Source: Macrocybe gigantea (lineage: Eukaryota > Basidiomycota > Agaricomycetes > Agaricales > Callistosporiaceae). From it: a DNA stretch of 64,000 bases. The stretch covers positions 186,001 through 250,000 of the forward strand of contig SJRY01000068.1 in the NCBI GenBank assembly GCA_011319805.1. The letters run 5' to 3'. The notes under the pieces are model-generated. The model did not search any database, was not told the origin of the DNA, and saw nothing but the letters and a program-made list of their open reading frames with translations. Positions 48,012 through 59,303 of the stretch are shown here, in pieces. The position numbers and the translations under genes are program-made. Numbering within the stretch: position 1 is the first letter of the stretch; the number at the start of each line of letters is the position of its first letter.

Positions 48012-49304
48012 ATGAGTGCCACCCAAAACCTTGAAGAGGCAGCCAACGTTGCCTCCGAATTCATATACGGTCTGTTCAAAAGCTCCTGCAATCTTCTTCT
48101 TTCCTTGCTCATCGTGAACGATCTTCAGGCATAGATAACCTCCCGAACGAGGTGAACTTCATACTCCAGGAGTTAAAGCACAAAGATGCTCGAACTCAAG
48201 GTCGGCCCAACGTTTATCTTTTCCCCGTCCTCGTCACTTACCTAGCTATCTTAGAGTTGCAGCAGGAGATTGACAAGGACACAGCCAAATACATTCGCCA
48301 TTCCTTGAAGGCTTCCTCGTCGTCCCCTTCCATCCCGTCATCGCCATCTTCACGCACCCCGTCACCAAAACTGATCGCCCTTCCAGCCAAAATCCAAGCC
48401 TCTTACGCTGAAATTCATCTGCTATCCACGGAGAAATGTGCGCTCGCTCAGACCCTCATTGACCTCATCACAAGAACACGAGCGAAACTTGATACCGACC
48501 TCGCCAAAGTCCGAGTGCTTCAAGGAGACCTTGATTATTCAGCCACCCTCGCTTCCTCTGCCTCATTTGTTGGAACGGACTCTTTCACGGCCCTTGGGCG
48601 GAGCGCTGTCCAACAGGTCACAGAAAGTATGCGCAGCGCCTTGGCAGCACCTGCACTCGCCGACATCAAGAACGCAACGGCCGTGTCCTCCGCCGCATCG
48701 CCTGCCGGTTCTGCAACTGGTGGTCCCGCATACAAGAGTACGTTTTCCCTGTAATATGACCTCGTATTTAGGTGCTTACATCCTCGCAGAACGTCGCGTG
48801 GCCACTGGCTCCATCAAGCTGACCCCAGCGGGTTCCCCGGCCAAGCATCGTTCTGCGTCTCCTACTACTGCTCCTTCGACAACCCACACTCGTGTAGCTT
48901 CCCGATTGTCTCGTCAGAGTACGAAACAGGAAGAAGCCGAGGTTGACGAAGGCGACGAGGATGCGGAAGGAGAAGAAGGGGACGCAGAGGACGAGCGGCT
49001 ATACTGCACCTGTCAATCACAGAGTTACGGCGATGTGAGTATTGCCATTTTTGATTATTTAAGCCCTGAACTGATCATCTGTTCTGTGAAGATGATTGCA
49101 TGCGATAACGAAGGATGTCCCTATGAATGGGTGAGGACGCTTCATCTTTTACTATGCTGACCATGCCCCTCACCTTGCATCCAGTTCCATGTATCTTGTG
49201 TCAACCTGAAGGGCCCAGCGCCAGACAAATGGTATTGCAATTTTTGCATCAAGAAACTTGGCGGTGTGCCTTCCATGACGGGAAGAAAGGGCAGAAAGAA
49301 GTAG
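48012..49304 (+). CDS. ING-family PHD-finger protein
   Basis: Subunit of a histone acetyltransferase or deacetylase complex (Yng1/Yng2/Pho23 type) that reads H3K4me3. The N-terminal ING domain reads NLEEAANVASEFIYGLDNLPNEVNFILQEL with ELQQEIDKDTAKYI. A long Ser/Pro-rich linker follows, then an acidic patch. The C-terminal PHD finger starts YCTC and continues with [25 protein letters not shown], then WYCNFC. The aromatic Y before CTC and the W in EWFH are as expected for H3K4me3 binding. The very C-terminus is basic (GRKGRKK). Which of the three fungal ING paralogues it is cannot be settled. Starts 173 bp from HSP20, divergent. Confidence 0.92.
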
Positions 49305-49406
49305 CCGTTACTAATGCTTGTACCTCATACCCTCAAGAACACGTCGTGTAGTACTAATTGTGACAACCAGTAATTATTTCGAATCCATCTGTCTCATTCT
49401 TCCATG

Positions 49407-50849
49407 TTACTTTGCCAACCTTGCCCGACGTCTCCGCTTAACGCGATCTGCCAAACTGAACTTCCCCTCGCATAAGCTATCCTGTGGGTCCTCGTTTGCT
49501 CCCCTTTTCAGAGGAGATGGGCAGGGTGTCAAAGGAGGTGTTGGCAAGGCTTTCTCTAGAGTGAGAACCCTCTTGGGTTTGGCCGGCGGGTCCACTATAG
49601 CTGGGGAGTTCGAGTCTGAGGTGATGGGCATCGAGAGACCGTATGACGAGAAAGTCTTCAAGTCGGCGGTGAAAAGTACCTGCGGGGGAGAAGTATCTAT
49701 AAACCCTTTGACAACCAAAATAATGAGGAGTTAAGACTTACCGAGTGTGCCCAGCCGGCATAATCCCCCCAGACACTGAAAAGCTTTGCATTAATCTGAT
49801 CATATATTTTCGAGGTCATAGCAAACTTCTTGATCTTCTTTGGCGACTTTCCTCCATCCTTGAAACCATAGTACTTGGTCGCGATTTGATAGACATGGGT
49901 GTCAACAGGAATGACCTCCTTCTACAGCCACTATTCAGAACTTTCATACATGTTAAACACCTCTTCAGCGCTCACCTTGTCTAGGCTCATTAAAAGAATA
50001 CAGTCCGCCACTTTTCGGCCAACGCCAACGAATTTGAGCAACTCTTGCCTCGCCTGTTCGGTCTCCATTTCTCTCAATCCTAATAACCATTTTCCCGAGG
50101 CTTCCCTAAAATCATGATCGGCGTGGTTTGTGTGAGCCTCGACAAGCATCTTCGCAGTTTTGTGGATGAAATCAGCGCGATATCCAAATCCAAGGGAGCG
50201 CAACGTCCCAGGAACGTCTGCACCCACTAGGGCAGACGGCGGAGGAAATGAATGATACCTGTGTGTTGTCATAGATTCGACAGGATCAGGGGCAGGGAGG
50301 AGGGCAGGCGAATAACGCTGGCATAGCGCCTGAACCATCTTCGTTATGCGAGAAATATTATTATTCGATGAGCATATAAAACTGAGTGGAACATGACTCT
50401 AAGAAATTAGAAGAGTAGAGGCAATATATGACCCACGAAACAAGGTTTTCCCAAGGATCCTGTCGCAAGATCCTGATACCCTGAAATCTGGGTTGGACCT
50501 TTGCGAAAATGTGATCTCGCGAAGCCCATTCATTGTACAGTTTAACCAAGTCGACATCAAGCTGGAAATAGTCGTTTATCCAAAGGAGAGTCTCTGCGTC
50601 TTGGAGATGCAGTTGCGTCGCGTCCGGTTGAGGGTCAGGGTAAATCGCACGGTAGAATAGCGTATCAGTAGTCTGGCGGAGGCAGACGACGCGGTCGTGC
50701 AGACACAACCGGTATTCGTGCGTTGGGTGGCATTCAGAGTTGAGAGGGTATATAGACCAACGAAACGATTGCCCGCATTTGAGTACGGCGGCGAGAGACA
50801 GCTGCACGATGGGCAAAGGCAGAGCATGGAAGGACGCTGGCGTCAACAT
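49407..50849 (-). CDS. OGG1: 8-oxoguanine DNA glycosylase/AP lyase
   Basis: Base-excision repair glycosylase that removes 8-oxoguanine. The start at 50849 gives MLTPASFHALPLPIVQLSLAAVLKCGQSFRW, the normal N-terminus. The HhH-GPD core is intact: FVGVGRKVADCILLM contains the catalytic Lys, and EVIPVDTHVYQIA the catalytic Asp. Four or five exons. The C-terminal ~90 residues, after WAHSVLFTADLKTF, are extended with a basic end (RVKRRRRARL) that may be a nuclear signal. The frame stays open upstream of 50849 to 50948, across the NPR2 start on the other strand. I regard that as chance, not coding. Confidence 0.92.
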
Positions 50850-50913
50850 CGTGGTTCGTGACGACGCGTGAGATTCTCGCTCTGACGCGCTGAGCTGACC
50901 TTGATCGTGCCCA

Positions 50914-53191
50914 ATGCCCGACGGCAATGATTCCTTTCTACCGCGCATACAGTCTGTCTTCTACTCCGTCTTTGACGTCCATCATGGCCCGAAGATAGTC
51001 TATCAAGTCCCGAGGGCCTCATTGCGACATCTGGAACAACACCCGCTGAAGCGCCCTCTCCTGCTCAAGCCACTTCCCCATTTGATTACAACCGTCCTGC
51101 CCGAAACCTTCTCGACTCACCCACTAGGAAAGCTGGCTTTTGCAACCAGAGTCTGTTTAATTTCGACGATGTTTCCAAGTATGTTATACCTCCAAGTCAG
51201 CTTTGCGGGCGGCTCGTTACATGCTCGACACGGAACCATCGCATAATCGGCTTCCCTGTCGAGCTGCATGGAAAGTACCAGCGAAACTATTTCCGGTATA
51301 ACCTCTGCTTCGTGTTTGAACGCACGGCAGACTTGAGCTGTTACGAGCCAATAGTCAGAAAGATCAGTCGCGTCCTGACCTCTTGTGAGGTATGCTTCCT
51401 GACCATCGTTAGCCTGACGAGGAATACGAGACTTTGCGTAGAAAGAATCTTCCTTTCTGTCAAGTCCCGGGTCGTCTTCTGCAATACATGCCATTCTAGA
51501 ACAGCTCTATGAAGACCTCAACTCTTACTCAGAAACATCCATACCAATAAATCGCTTCAACTCCATTGAACTGAAAATCTTTCCTTTTTATCCTAATCCT
51601 CCCAAAGTCAAAGATTGGATGGTTCCAGTGGCGCTTATCAATATTCCGAAACGCATAGAGGACAACTGGGATTTGACCATGGTCAAAGTAGGGTCTTCCT
51701 CATTCTCTGCACCGCGAATTGAGCTTAACGTTTTCATGTCCAAGGTATGCAAGTATATTGATGGCATCAACCATGTTAGTCGGATTGCCCAGCTTGCGGA
51801 CTGTGACATAACCTTGACTCGCGCTGCTATTTCCCATCTACTGTGCGAAAATCGTCATTCCAAAACAAAAATGGCGACTTATGTTCCACACAGCTACTAC
51901 CAAGTCATCATGACTATTGACATATTCCAATTTTCGAACATGTATACGCTTCGGAAGAGTATACAATGGCTAGCAGATCAGGTCCATGTTCAAGAGGAAT
52001 GTGGGCCGTATGTGACAAAGCCAGGTATGACGACCATACCAGTCGTCTTACGTCCTAACGCTGATGGCATGACAAAGGTCACCCTATCCCCGATTGGCCC
52101 CAACTGCTCCGCCTGTACTCTAGGTTGAAGCCTGGAAAGACAGTTTTCGAGTGGATGGAAGCTTACGATATTCACCAACTCAACATCGATATCCGCCGGT
52201 TTACCAGCTTTGGCGTCATCAAGGCAACTGCTTTTCCTTGTTGGCTGTTTCTTGTTTTTACTGATAGGCTGAACAGGGATTTTTGCGGCGTGTCCATCGT
52301 TGGCCCGTGCTTCTTCCTCCCCGCGATCCACAGCAGAATGATCAGGCAATACCCCTTGATCCTCCGACACCTACGACCGCGCCAATCTATGCTAGAAGAC
52401 GGGGTGAAAGCTTCTCGGGACATATCCTCCCTTCACATCAGACTCGTGCTTCTACTTATCTTGACCTCTCATCCGGGAACAATTTCTTGCGGCGTCGTTC
52501 TCCTTCAGGTTCTAACGATGCAAAGCAGCTCGGCAACACCGAAGGGAACCTTTCATTTGCTCAAGAGCGGGGCATATTGTCCGCCATGTCAACTGCAGAA
52601 CCCTTCTCATCCACTCGCCGCGCAAGACGTGCGAGCGCAGCGGAAAAGGTATTGGAACAGCTCAGAAATAGAGATATGCAGAAAACAGGGGGAGCGAGTG
52701 CGGTCGCCAGCCCGCGCCTCTCCTGGATACATCATTCGCAGAAGGCTGAAATCGTCGGGGCATCCCATGTTGTCGTGTCGCAGTCTGAAGTCAATGCGAA
52801 CACATCTCATAATGCCATGTCGAAACGACAAAACAACGGACGCTCGGAGATTAGACGTCATTCGCTCGTCGCGCCCGTGGGGCCTCCAGCTTCCCCAGTA
52901 ACTGCCAAGGGCATGGTGCTGCCGCCCTCGAACACGGCCATTCCGACTGCGGGCCGCTCTCGCAATTCCTGGTCGCCTTCGTTATCCAATCCTGGACACC
53001 AACTTGCACATTTCCATCCATATCCACCGGAACTGCCCAGTTTACTCGATGGTGAATGTCACACAGACGAGCTGGCGGTCAAATTCGAGGTTGGTTGGCC
53101 AGTGCTAGAGAAGTGGCTCCTGGTTATAGGCGGGGGAAATGGTGGAGAGGTTGATGGCGATTTCGGTCGCGTCTGTATAATATATAGATGA
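50914..53191 (+). CDS. NPR2: SEACIT/GATOR1 subunit Npr2 (one-base frameshift)
   Basis: Nitrogen permease regulator 2-like protein; with Npr3 and Iml1 it inhibits TORC1 on the vacuole when amino acids are scarce. N-terminal longin-type domain: RIQSVFYSVFDVHHGPKIVYQVPEGLI, SLFNFDDVSKYVIPPSQLCGRLV, HGKYQRNYFRYNLCFVFE. Further on: DLTMVKVCKYIDGINHVSRIAQLADCD and the C-terminal winged-helix part GECHTDELAVKFEVGWPVLEKWL, ending GDFGRVCIIYR. A long Ser/Arg-rich insertion sits before the C-terminal domain. The frame breaks at CCC 51009-51011: QVP is followed in the family by E(G/D)(L/F)I, which appears in the next frame. One extra C restores it. No intron explains it. Confidence 0.93.
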
Positions 53192-53264
53192 ACAAATGCA
53201 GAATGGTCATCGAAAACGAGCAGCATGAAATCCAATGGATTTGTATAGCAATGAAGGAGCAGAA

Positions 53265-54936
53265 TCAGGTATAGTTGATTCGTAGCGAAAGATTGAAGGG
53301 CAATGTGGTTGCAGTAACTGTGATTTCCCCACCACGTTCTACGAATTCAGAGACCTTCTTCTCTAGATTCGGCCGTGTTGCTTGTTCTAGCTGGGGCGGA
53401 CCTTGTAGATAGATGTTTTGCTCCGGCGTCGATAACGATGGTTTCTTGACTTGGCTAATCAGTGGGGTGGAACAGTGAGCAAGACCGTCGAAACGACAGT
53501 AGAAAATGGTTTACATGTCTTGTTTTTCCACCAACATGTCAATGAGTTGCTCGACAGTCATTTCTGGGTTGATTGAGAGCTCAACCGACTCGCCGCCGCA
53601 GACAGGACAATCATCTCGCTTTTCATGCTCAAAAGTGTATGAATAAACACCGTCAGTGCCGATCAACATAAAGTAGTTGTTAAGATAGGCCGCAGAACTC
53701 GTTGCAATCTTGAAGGCCTCGTTGCAACATGAAGCTGGGTGATCGATTTGACTTGCTGATTCATAAACAATATATGAATATCCTCACCAGCGATGATGGC
53801 ATTCGTGGATGCGATCGCGGGTATGATGTTCTTGACTACACCTTGTGTCAGGGACCACGTCACGCCTTCAATGTTGAACTCTTTAGCGCGTGCTGCGGCA
53901 ACCGAATACAGCCACCCAATATGTTCTGGATCATCAGTGTCAAGTTTCTTGTCTGAAAAAGAAAGGCAACTCAAAGTGGAGTCCAGTGGTTAAACGGAAG
54001 TGGCAAACCTCCATGAACACGAGGCCATTCTAGGACGGAAGCCCATTCTATACAATGTTCAGGAAGACGCGGTGTGTTGGCGATGGTGCAAATAGGGAAA
54101 GCAGTGGGTTTATTCAACATATCGAGCGAACACTCGTAACATGATGTGATAGTCGGGAGAATGACTCTTGCTTGGCCCTTGAATCCTGTCACCGAGTACA
54201 TGAGTCAGCCGCCAGCCCAACGCGAGGGGAAATAAGTAGACGGACCTTCTGTTCCACCATCAATCAAAGGCTTCAAACTTTCCGGATTCTCTGGATCGAC
54301 CATGTTCACCAATGTAGCGTTGATCCACCGTCGAGCCTCCACTGAATCCAGCCCACATATGATTAAGTTGAATTGCATGTAATAATCGTCTCCTTTGTCT
54401 TGTATCTTGCCAAAGTATCTAGATTCGCAGTAAGGCATGCCATTTCAGAACACACAGCCAGACATACGGAGTGACTGTGACGCCAGGCACGCGCTTCATG
54501 ATGAATTCGGCAGCAACAATGGCCTTCGGTTTGCCAACATCCTTTGGTCTTGTTCGAAGCCTGAGTTAAGAATTTCACACCAGAGCACCGCCGAAAGTAC
54601 CTGAACAAGAATTGGCGATTGAGGTTGCTAATGTCAATCGTGTCCATGTCGATTACGTGAATGTCCTTGAATCCGGTCAAGGCGAGGTTGGCTAAGATCT
54701 CGCATCCTAGGCCGCCTGCACCAATAACTAGAATTTTAGCTTGGTGTCTGAGGAATTCTTTCACCTGTATAACAAGTCATTCCTTTTATGAGGAGACAAT
54801 GACCTGTATCACTTACGCCATCTCCAGCGAGGAACCCCGGGTCAGTGCGAGGACCAGGTCTATCGAGGATCTGGTCTACATGATAGTATCTTCCCGGCCA
54901 GTCAGCAGACGATGCGTGTCCATTAGCGTTTTCCAT
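53265..54936 (-). CDS. UBA3: NEDD8-activating enzyme E1 catalytic subunit
   Basis: Activates NEDD8 (Rub1) as a heterodimer with Ula1/APPBP1 and passes it to Ubc12 for cullin neddylation. Adenylation motifs: [80 protein letters not shown]. Zn-binding Cys pairs are SCYEC and CPVCGG. The catalytic-Cys region is [20 protein letters not shown]. The C-terminal ubiquitin-fold domain reads [17 protein letters not shown] and ends LRINYT. About nine exons. The stop is 73 bp from the convergent NPR2 stop. Confidence 0.94.
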
Positions 54937-55281
54937 GATGTCTGAGAGCGATGAATATTCAATGATAAGGCGGGCAAGGGCAGGGTGACTGGATGGACTG
55001 CCCTCGTTGCTGTGTCACCAGATGGCCGATCGCGTTCGTTATGTAATATTGCATTGGTCTCGTCCATATCCATGGGTTTCCTACATATTATTCCAATTTT
55101 TGAACAACTTTTTTTCGGAATCCAAACGTCTCTAATTGCGAAGTTCCCGAAGTACTAAGAGAAGGGGAAAATCTGGGTTTACGGCAAATGAAAGCGGCTA
55201 TGGATGATCTCGATTATATAAGCATATTTTCATGATCGAGAAAACTTGACGCTCATCTGGGTTATTACGTTCGAATGAACC
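54937..55281. other. Divergent promoter region UBA3/RCL1
   Basis: A 345 bp stretch between two divergent start codons. Frames here have no family resemblance, and no other element was recognised. Confidence 0.5.
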
Positions 55282-56782
55282 ATGGCGCAGGTTGGTTCAG
55301 TCGTCCAGTTCAGCGGCCACCAATACCTACGACATCGCCTGGTTCTCTCTATGCTGAGTGGAAAGTACATTCGCATTGACAAAATTCGTCCTGAAGACAA
55401 GAATCCTGGTCTCCGAGGTAAAACGCTATTCTGCATTCTTTATACGGATTTCTGACCGGTGTTGTGTAGATTTTGAAATCAGCCTACTGCGATTGTTGGA
55501 AAAAATATCCAATGGAACTGTCATAGAGATTTCAGTAACAGGCATGTTTTCTGCACGGAAATTGTAAAACAATTCCTGTTCATCCAGTAAACTACAGGCA
55601 CTGCAATCCTTGTCAAACCTGGCATCATTTCTGGCGGGCCTGTCACACACGAATGTCCACTTTCTCGTTCGATCGGTTATTTTCTTGAGCCAATAATTAT
55701 GCTTGCCCCTTTCGCCAAGAAACCTATGCACCTGACTTTGAAAGGAATCACAACGGACGAACATGACCTTTCTGTACGCAGTTTCTTTCGTCTCATGGAA
55801 TTGAAGAAAGAGCTCTCATGTATGATTACAGGCAGATCTTCTAAGAACGGTGACCCTGCCACACCTTCAACTCTTTGGCATATCAGACGGTCTTGAACTA
55901 CGGGTGGGTCCATCGTTATTCAAACATACGCAATCTCATCACATTATTTTCATTCGTACAGATCAAGAGACGAGGTGCAGCGCCAGCAGGTGGCGGCCAA
56001 GTCCAGTTCATTTGCCCGATTGTGAAACAAGTCAAAACCCTCAATTTCGTGGAGCCTGGAAAAATCAAACGCATACGAGGCATAGCGTGAGTTTGGATTG
56101 GTATTTTTTTTTTTGGGCGAGGGGGCATCGATGGTTGAAAACTGTTGAAGACATGCTGTTCGTGTGAATCCTCAAATATCAAATCGCATGATCGACGCAT
56201 CGCGGTCTATTTTGAACCGTTATATCCCTGATATCTATCTTTATTCTGATGTGTACAAAGGGGACGACAGTGGAAAGTGCGTGTGCATTCCTTTTGTGTC
56301 TTCGCTCTGTAACTCAATTGGTTTTCAACGACAGGTCGCCTGGTTATGCACTTAGCCTACTCGCCGAGTCAACCACGTCCGCCATACATTGCTCGGAGGC
56401 CGTGTCGCAGCCTGGGGTGGCACCAGAAGAGATAGCCCTGCAAGCAACGCGTGCGTTAATAGAAGAGGTCAACAAAGGCGGATGTGTCGATCGAAGACAT
56501 CAGACTCTTGTCTTGTTAATGATGGTTCTTGGCAGCGAGGATGTTAGTCGGTGTAAGATGAGCGAACCTACCGCAAGAACGTGAGTGGATCGGTTTCTCC
56601 GTGGCTCCGAGTCATGAATGACAGGTAATTAATGCAGTATCCAATTCTTGCGCGACGTCAAGAGCTTTTTCGGCACAACGTTCAGGATCCATCCCGTCGA
56701 AGGATCGAGTCCAGATACTGCTTTGCTCTTGTACTCTTGTTACGGGACGGGCTACGTGAACGCAAATAGGACGGTAGTGTAG
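55282..56782 (+). CDS. RCL1: RNA 3'-terminal phosphate cyclase-like protein Rcl1
   Basis: Nucleolar protein of the 90S pre-ribosome, required for early 18S rRNA processing; partner of Bms1. It has the RtcA fold but is not a cyclase. Motifs: FSGHQYLRHRLVLSMLSGK, IRPEDKNPGLRDFEISLLRLLEKISNG, GGPVTHECPLSRSIGYFLEPII, APFAKKPMHLTLKGIT, GGGQVQFICP, EEVNKGGCVDRRHQTLVLLMMVL and FLRDVKSFFG. The His that becomes adenylylated in true cyclases is not seen in the expected C-terminal place, as is normal for Rcl1. Six or seven introns, one with a T12 run near 56104. Start 55282. Confidence 0.94.
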
Positions 56783-56924
56783 ATGCTATTGGTGAGTAGA
56801 GGGCCATGTCTTCTACCCTCCGAGTACATAAATACATATAACGATGATTCCATCTACTACTACAGGCCTTCCTTCGTCTGCCATGCGCTATAAATGCAAA
56901 GGGCATCATCCGTTCGTGTCATCA

Positions 56925-57764
56925 CTATGCTGATCTCCGCCGGATGATTGACACGAGCGCTACGCAAAACGCTCCAGCCGCGAAACCCACGACAGAAGGC
57001 AGAAATAGGTCAAAGTTCATGGCCTTCGGTTTAACCCGGCGCCGCCCTATTTCTGTGGGTCTGGGAACTCGCCTTTGCTCCCAACCTATATCCAGGAGTT
57101 TCTCTATATCTTCGTCATCCAGAGCAGCTAGATCCTCCATGTTCCACGTGCTGCAGAGAGTAGACATCCAGCGCATTCTCTTCTTTCCTATGTCTCCTCC
57201 TGTTCCAGGAGCGCGAATCTTTAGTCGATTGCGGAGTTTTCCGACAGTGGTTATGGCTTGACCCTCAAATCCCGAAAGAGACTGCTGGAGTTTCGTTTTT
57301 ACGATGTTCGCCATCTTGGGCCCGTTACCATTTGTTGAGATCATGATCTGCAATGGCCCATCGCGTATCTGAGAGCCAAAATAAAAGTCGCAGAGTTCGG
57401 GAATGTCGGCCGCGTTCACGGGGATTCTCGCACTCCTGCACATATCACAGATCTGACGAGAAAGCCCGACGTCGTCAAGTGCAGTGAGAACCATGTCGAC
57501 GCCGATGAGGTCTGGGGGACCAGAAAATAGGCGGTCATGGTATGTGACGCGATCCTTGTGGACAGCGATCAACCGCCTGGTCTCGGAGTGGAGCCCGTCC
57601 TCTGGGCTGACAACGATGATGTGAGCATCAGTGGTGAGGATGGAGTTTATGCGTTGCGCAGCGACCTCTCCTCCACCGACGATGAGCACGTTCTTGTCCT
57701 TGAGCTGCCACGCTATGAGCAGCGACCCTCCACCGATATGCTCGCCAGTCGTCGATTCAGACAT
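56925..57764 (-). CDS. MET8: Siroheme synthase Met8 (precorrin-2 dehydrogenase/ferrochelatase) with C-terminal membrane segment
   Basis: Oxidises precorrin-2 with NAD+ and inserts iron to make siroheme, the cofactor of sulfite reductase. Single exon, 279 aa, close to the 274 aa of yeast Met8. The NAD-binding loop NVLIVGGGEVAAQRI is at about residues 25-39. The catalytic-Asp region, IPVNAADIPELCDFYF, is near 115-130, followed by ISTNGNGPKMANIVK. Unlike the soluble yeast enzyme, the C-terminus ends in a predicted membrane segment (FLPSVVGFAAGAFCVALVSII) with basic residues after it, as in tail-anchored proteins. Divergent from SLT11 with 101 bp between starts. Confidence 0.93.
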   Translation of the reverse strand: MSESTTGEHIGGGSLLIAWQLKDKNVLIVGGGEVAAQRINSILTTDAHIIVVSPEDGLHSETRRLIAVHKDRVTYHDRLFSGPPDLIGVDMVLTALDDVGLSRQICDMCRSARIPVNAADIPELCDFYFGSQIRDGPLQIMISTNGNGPKMANIVKTKLQQSLSGFEGQAITTVGKLRNRLKIRAPGTGGDIGKKRMRWMSTLCSTWNMEDLAALDDEDIEKLLDIGWEQRRVPRPTEIGRRRVKPKAMNFDLFLPSVVGFAAGAFCVALVSIIRRRSA

Positions 57765-57865
57765 GGTCTGTTGGTTGGCTGGATGATCACGTGCTACTCT
57801 ACGGCGTTGATGATCATTATTTGTCAGTGCGTCGAAGCATCCTCTCCTCCAGACTCCCGCGTAAA

Positions 57866-59113
57866 ATGCCTCCCCCTAAGGCCGACATTAACAAAGCTGG
57901 ATGGGAGCAAAGCGAATTCCCCATTCTTTGCGAGACATGTACGACTCTGAGCAATCCATTGTCGGCGTTTTATTTACCGTCACACAGGCTTGGGTGATAA
58001 TCCATTTATTCGCATGGTATGCGATTCGTGGTCACTTGTCTCGTCGATTACGAGCTTATATTTCTGCTCCAGTCCAAACAAGAATATGGAAGATCATGCG
58101 GCACATGCGCGCGACCGTTCACCGTTTTTCGCTGGAACCCAGGTGCAGGAATGCGCTACAAGACCACTGTCATCTGTCAGACATGCGCAAAGGTGAAAAA
58201 TGTCTGCCAGACGTGTCTCCTGGATCTGGAGTATGGATTGCCGACTCAAGTGAGGGATACCGCTCTGGCCACCAAACAGGATGCTCCGACGAGCGACATC
58301 AATCGGGAGTATTACGCGCAGAATATGGAGAGCAAGGTGAGTCCATCCTTCCATTGAGTTGATGTAGTGCCGACTTGGCTTCCCTAGCTGGAGGGTAATA
58401 AATCCGGCTTGGATTCGGGTAGGGCGTCGTCGGCGGGGAAGGAGATGTTGAAGCAATTAGCAAGAACAGACCCGTATTACAAACGCAACCGCCCACATCT
58501 CTGCTCGTTCTTCGCGAAAGGAGAATGCGCACGTGGAAACGAGTGCCCATACCGGCATGAGAAGCCGGTCGACAACGAACTGGCGAACCAAAACCTTCAA
58601 GACCGATATTACGGTCGCAACGACCCCGTTGCAAAAAAGATACTTTCGAACCATGCTGAAGCTCAAGGCTTGAAACCTCCAGACGACCTGAACATAGTAA
58701 GGATATCCCCAAGATCTTCACATTAGACTTTTACTGAAGTTTCGACGCAGACGTCGTTGTTCCTCTCTTCTCTTTCTCCCGATTCGACGGAATTGAGTAT
58801 ACGGACCCGTGTGCTGCAGTCTCTACCCAAGTTAGACCCTACACTGTTGAAATCGGTTGTTCATGTTGCCAAATCACGGTTCGTCATCCCTATTCACAAA
58901 AACAGGCATTTAGTTAACTCCTTTGCTTGTAGGTGCGCCTTTGTCAACTTTAAGGAAAGATCCGCGGCGGAGCGAGCTGCCCAAGCGTGGGCAAACGGTC
59001 TCGAGATTGACAATGTTAGGGTATCTGTCAAGTGGGGCAGGAGTCGTCCAGGCGGCAAAACGTCCCCAACGAACTTAAGCACGCCCGTTAGTGGCATCGC
59101 AGTCAATACGTAG
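57866..59113 (+). CDS. SLT11: Pre-mRNA splicing factor SLT11/RBM22
   Basis: Binds U6 snRNA and the U6 internal stem-loop in the activated spliceosome. The N-terminal Cys-rich zinc module reads [57 protein letters not shown] single CCCH finger, [21 protein letters not shown], follows. The C-terminal RRM includes [30 protein letters not shown] and [12 protein letters not shown]. Combining these three modules in one protein is the RBM22/Slt11 layout (in budding yeast the functions are split between Ecm2 and Cwc2). About six introns. Confidence 0.93.
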
Positions 59114-59303
59114 GATTCACGCCAGATTGTTTGTATTTCAAATGCTTATTAGCTTTGCTTGTATTGGACTTTGTTACATTATTTTATTCATTCGTTAAAA
59201 CTGAAATAAAACTATGTTGCACGTTTCACATTGGACGATAGTGTCCTACCAGGGGGGGTTGCAGTGTTAAGTTACTCATATGGTTAGAAATTTTGAACAA
59301 GAG

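Noticed and set aside
50850..50948. N-terminal extension of OGG1
   Set aside because: The upstream frame is open but the family N-terminus starts at 50849, and the extension would overlap the NPR2 start on the other strand.
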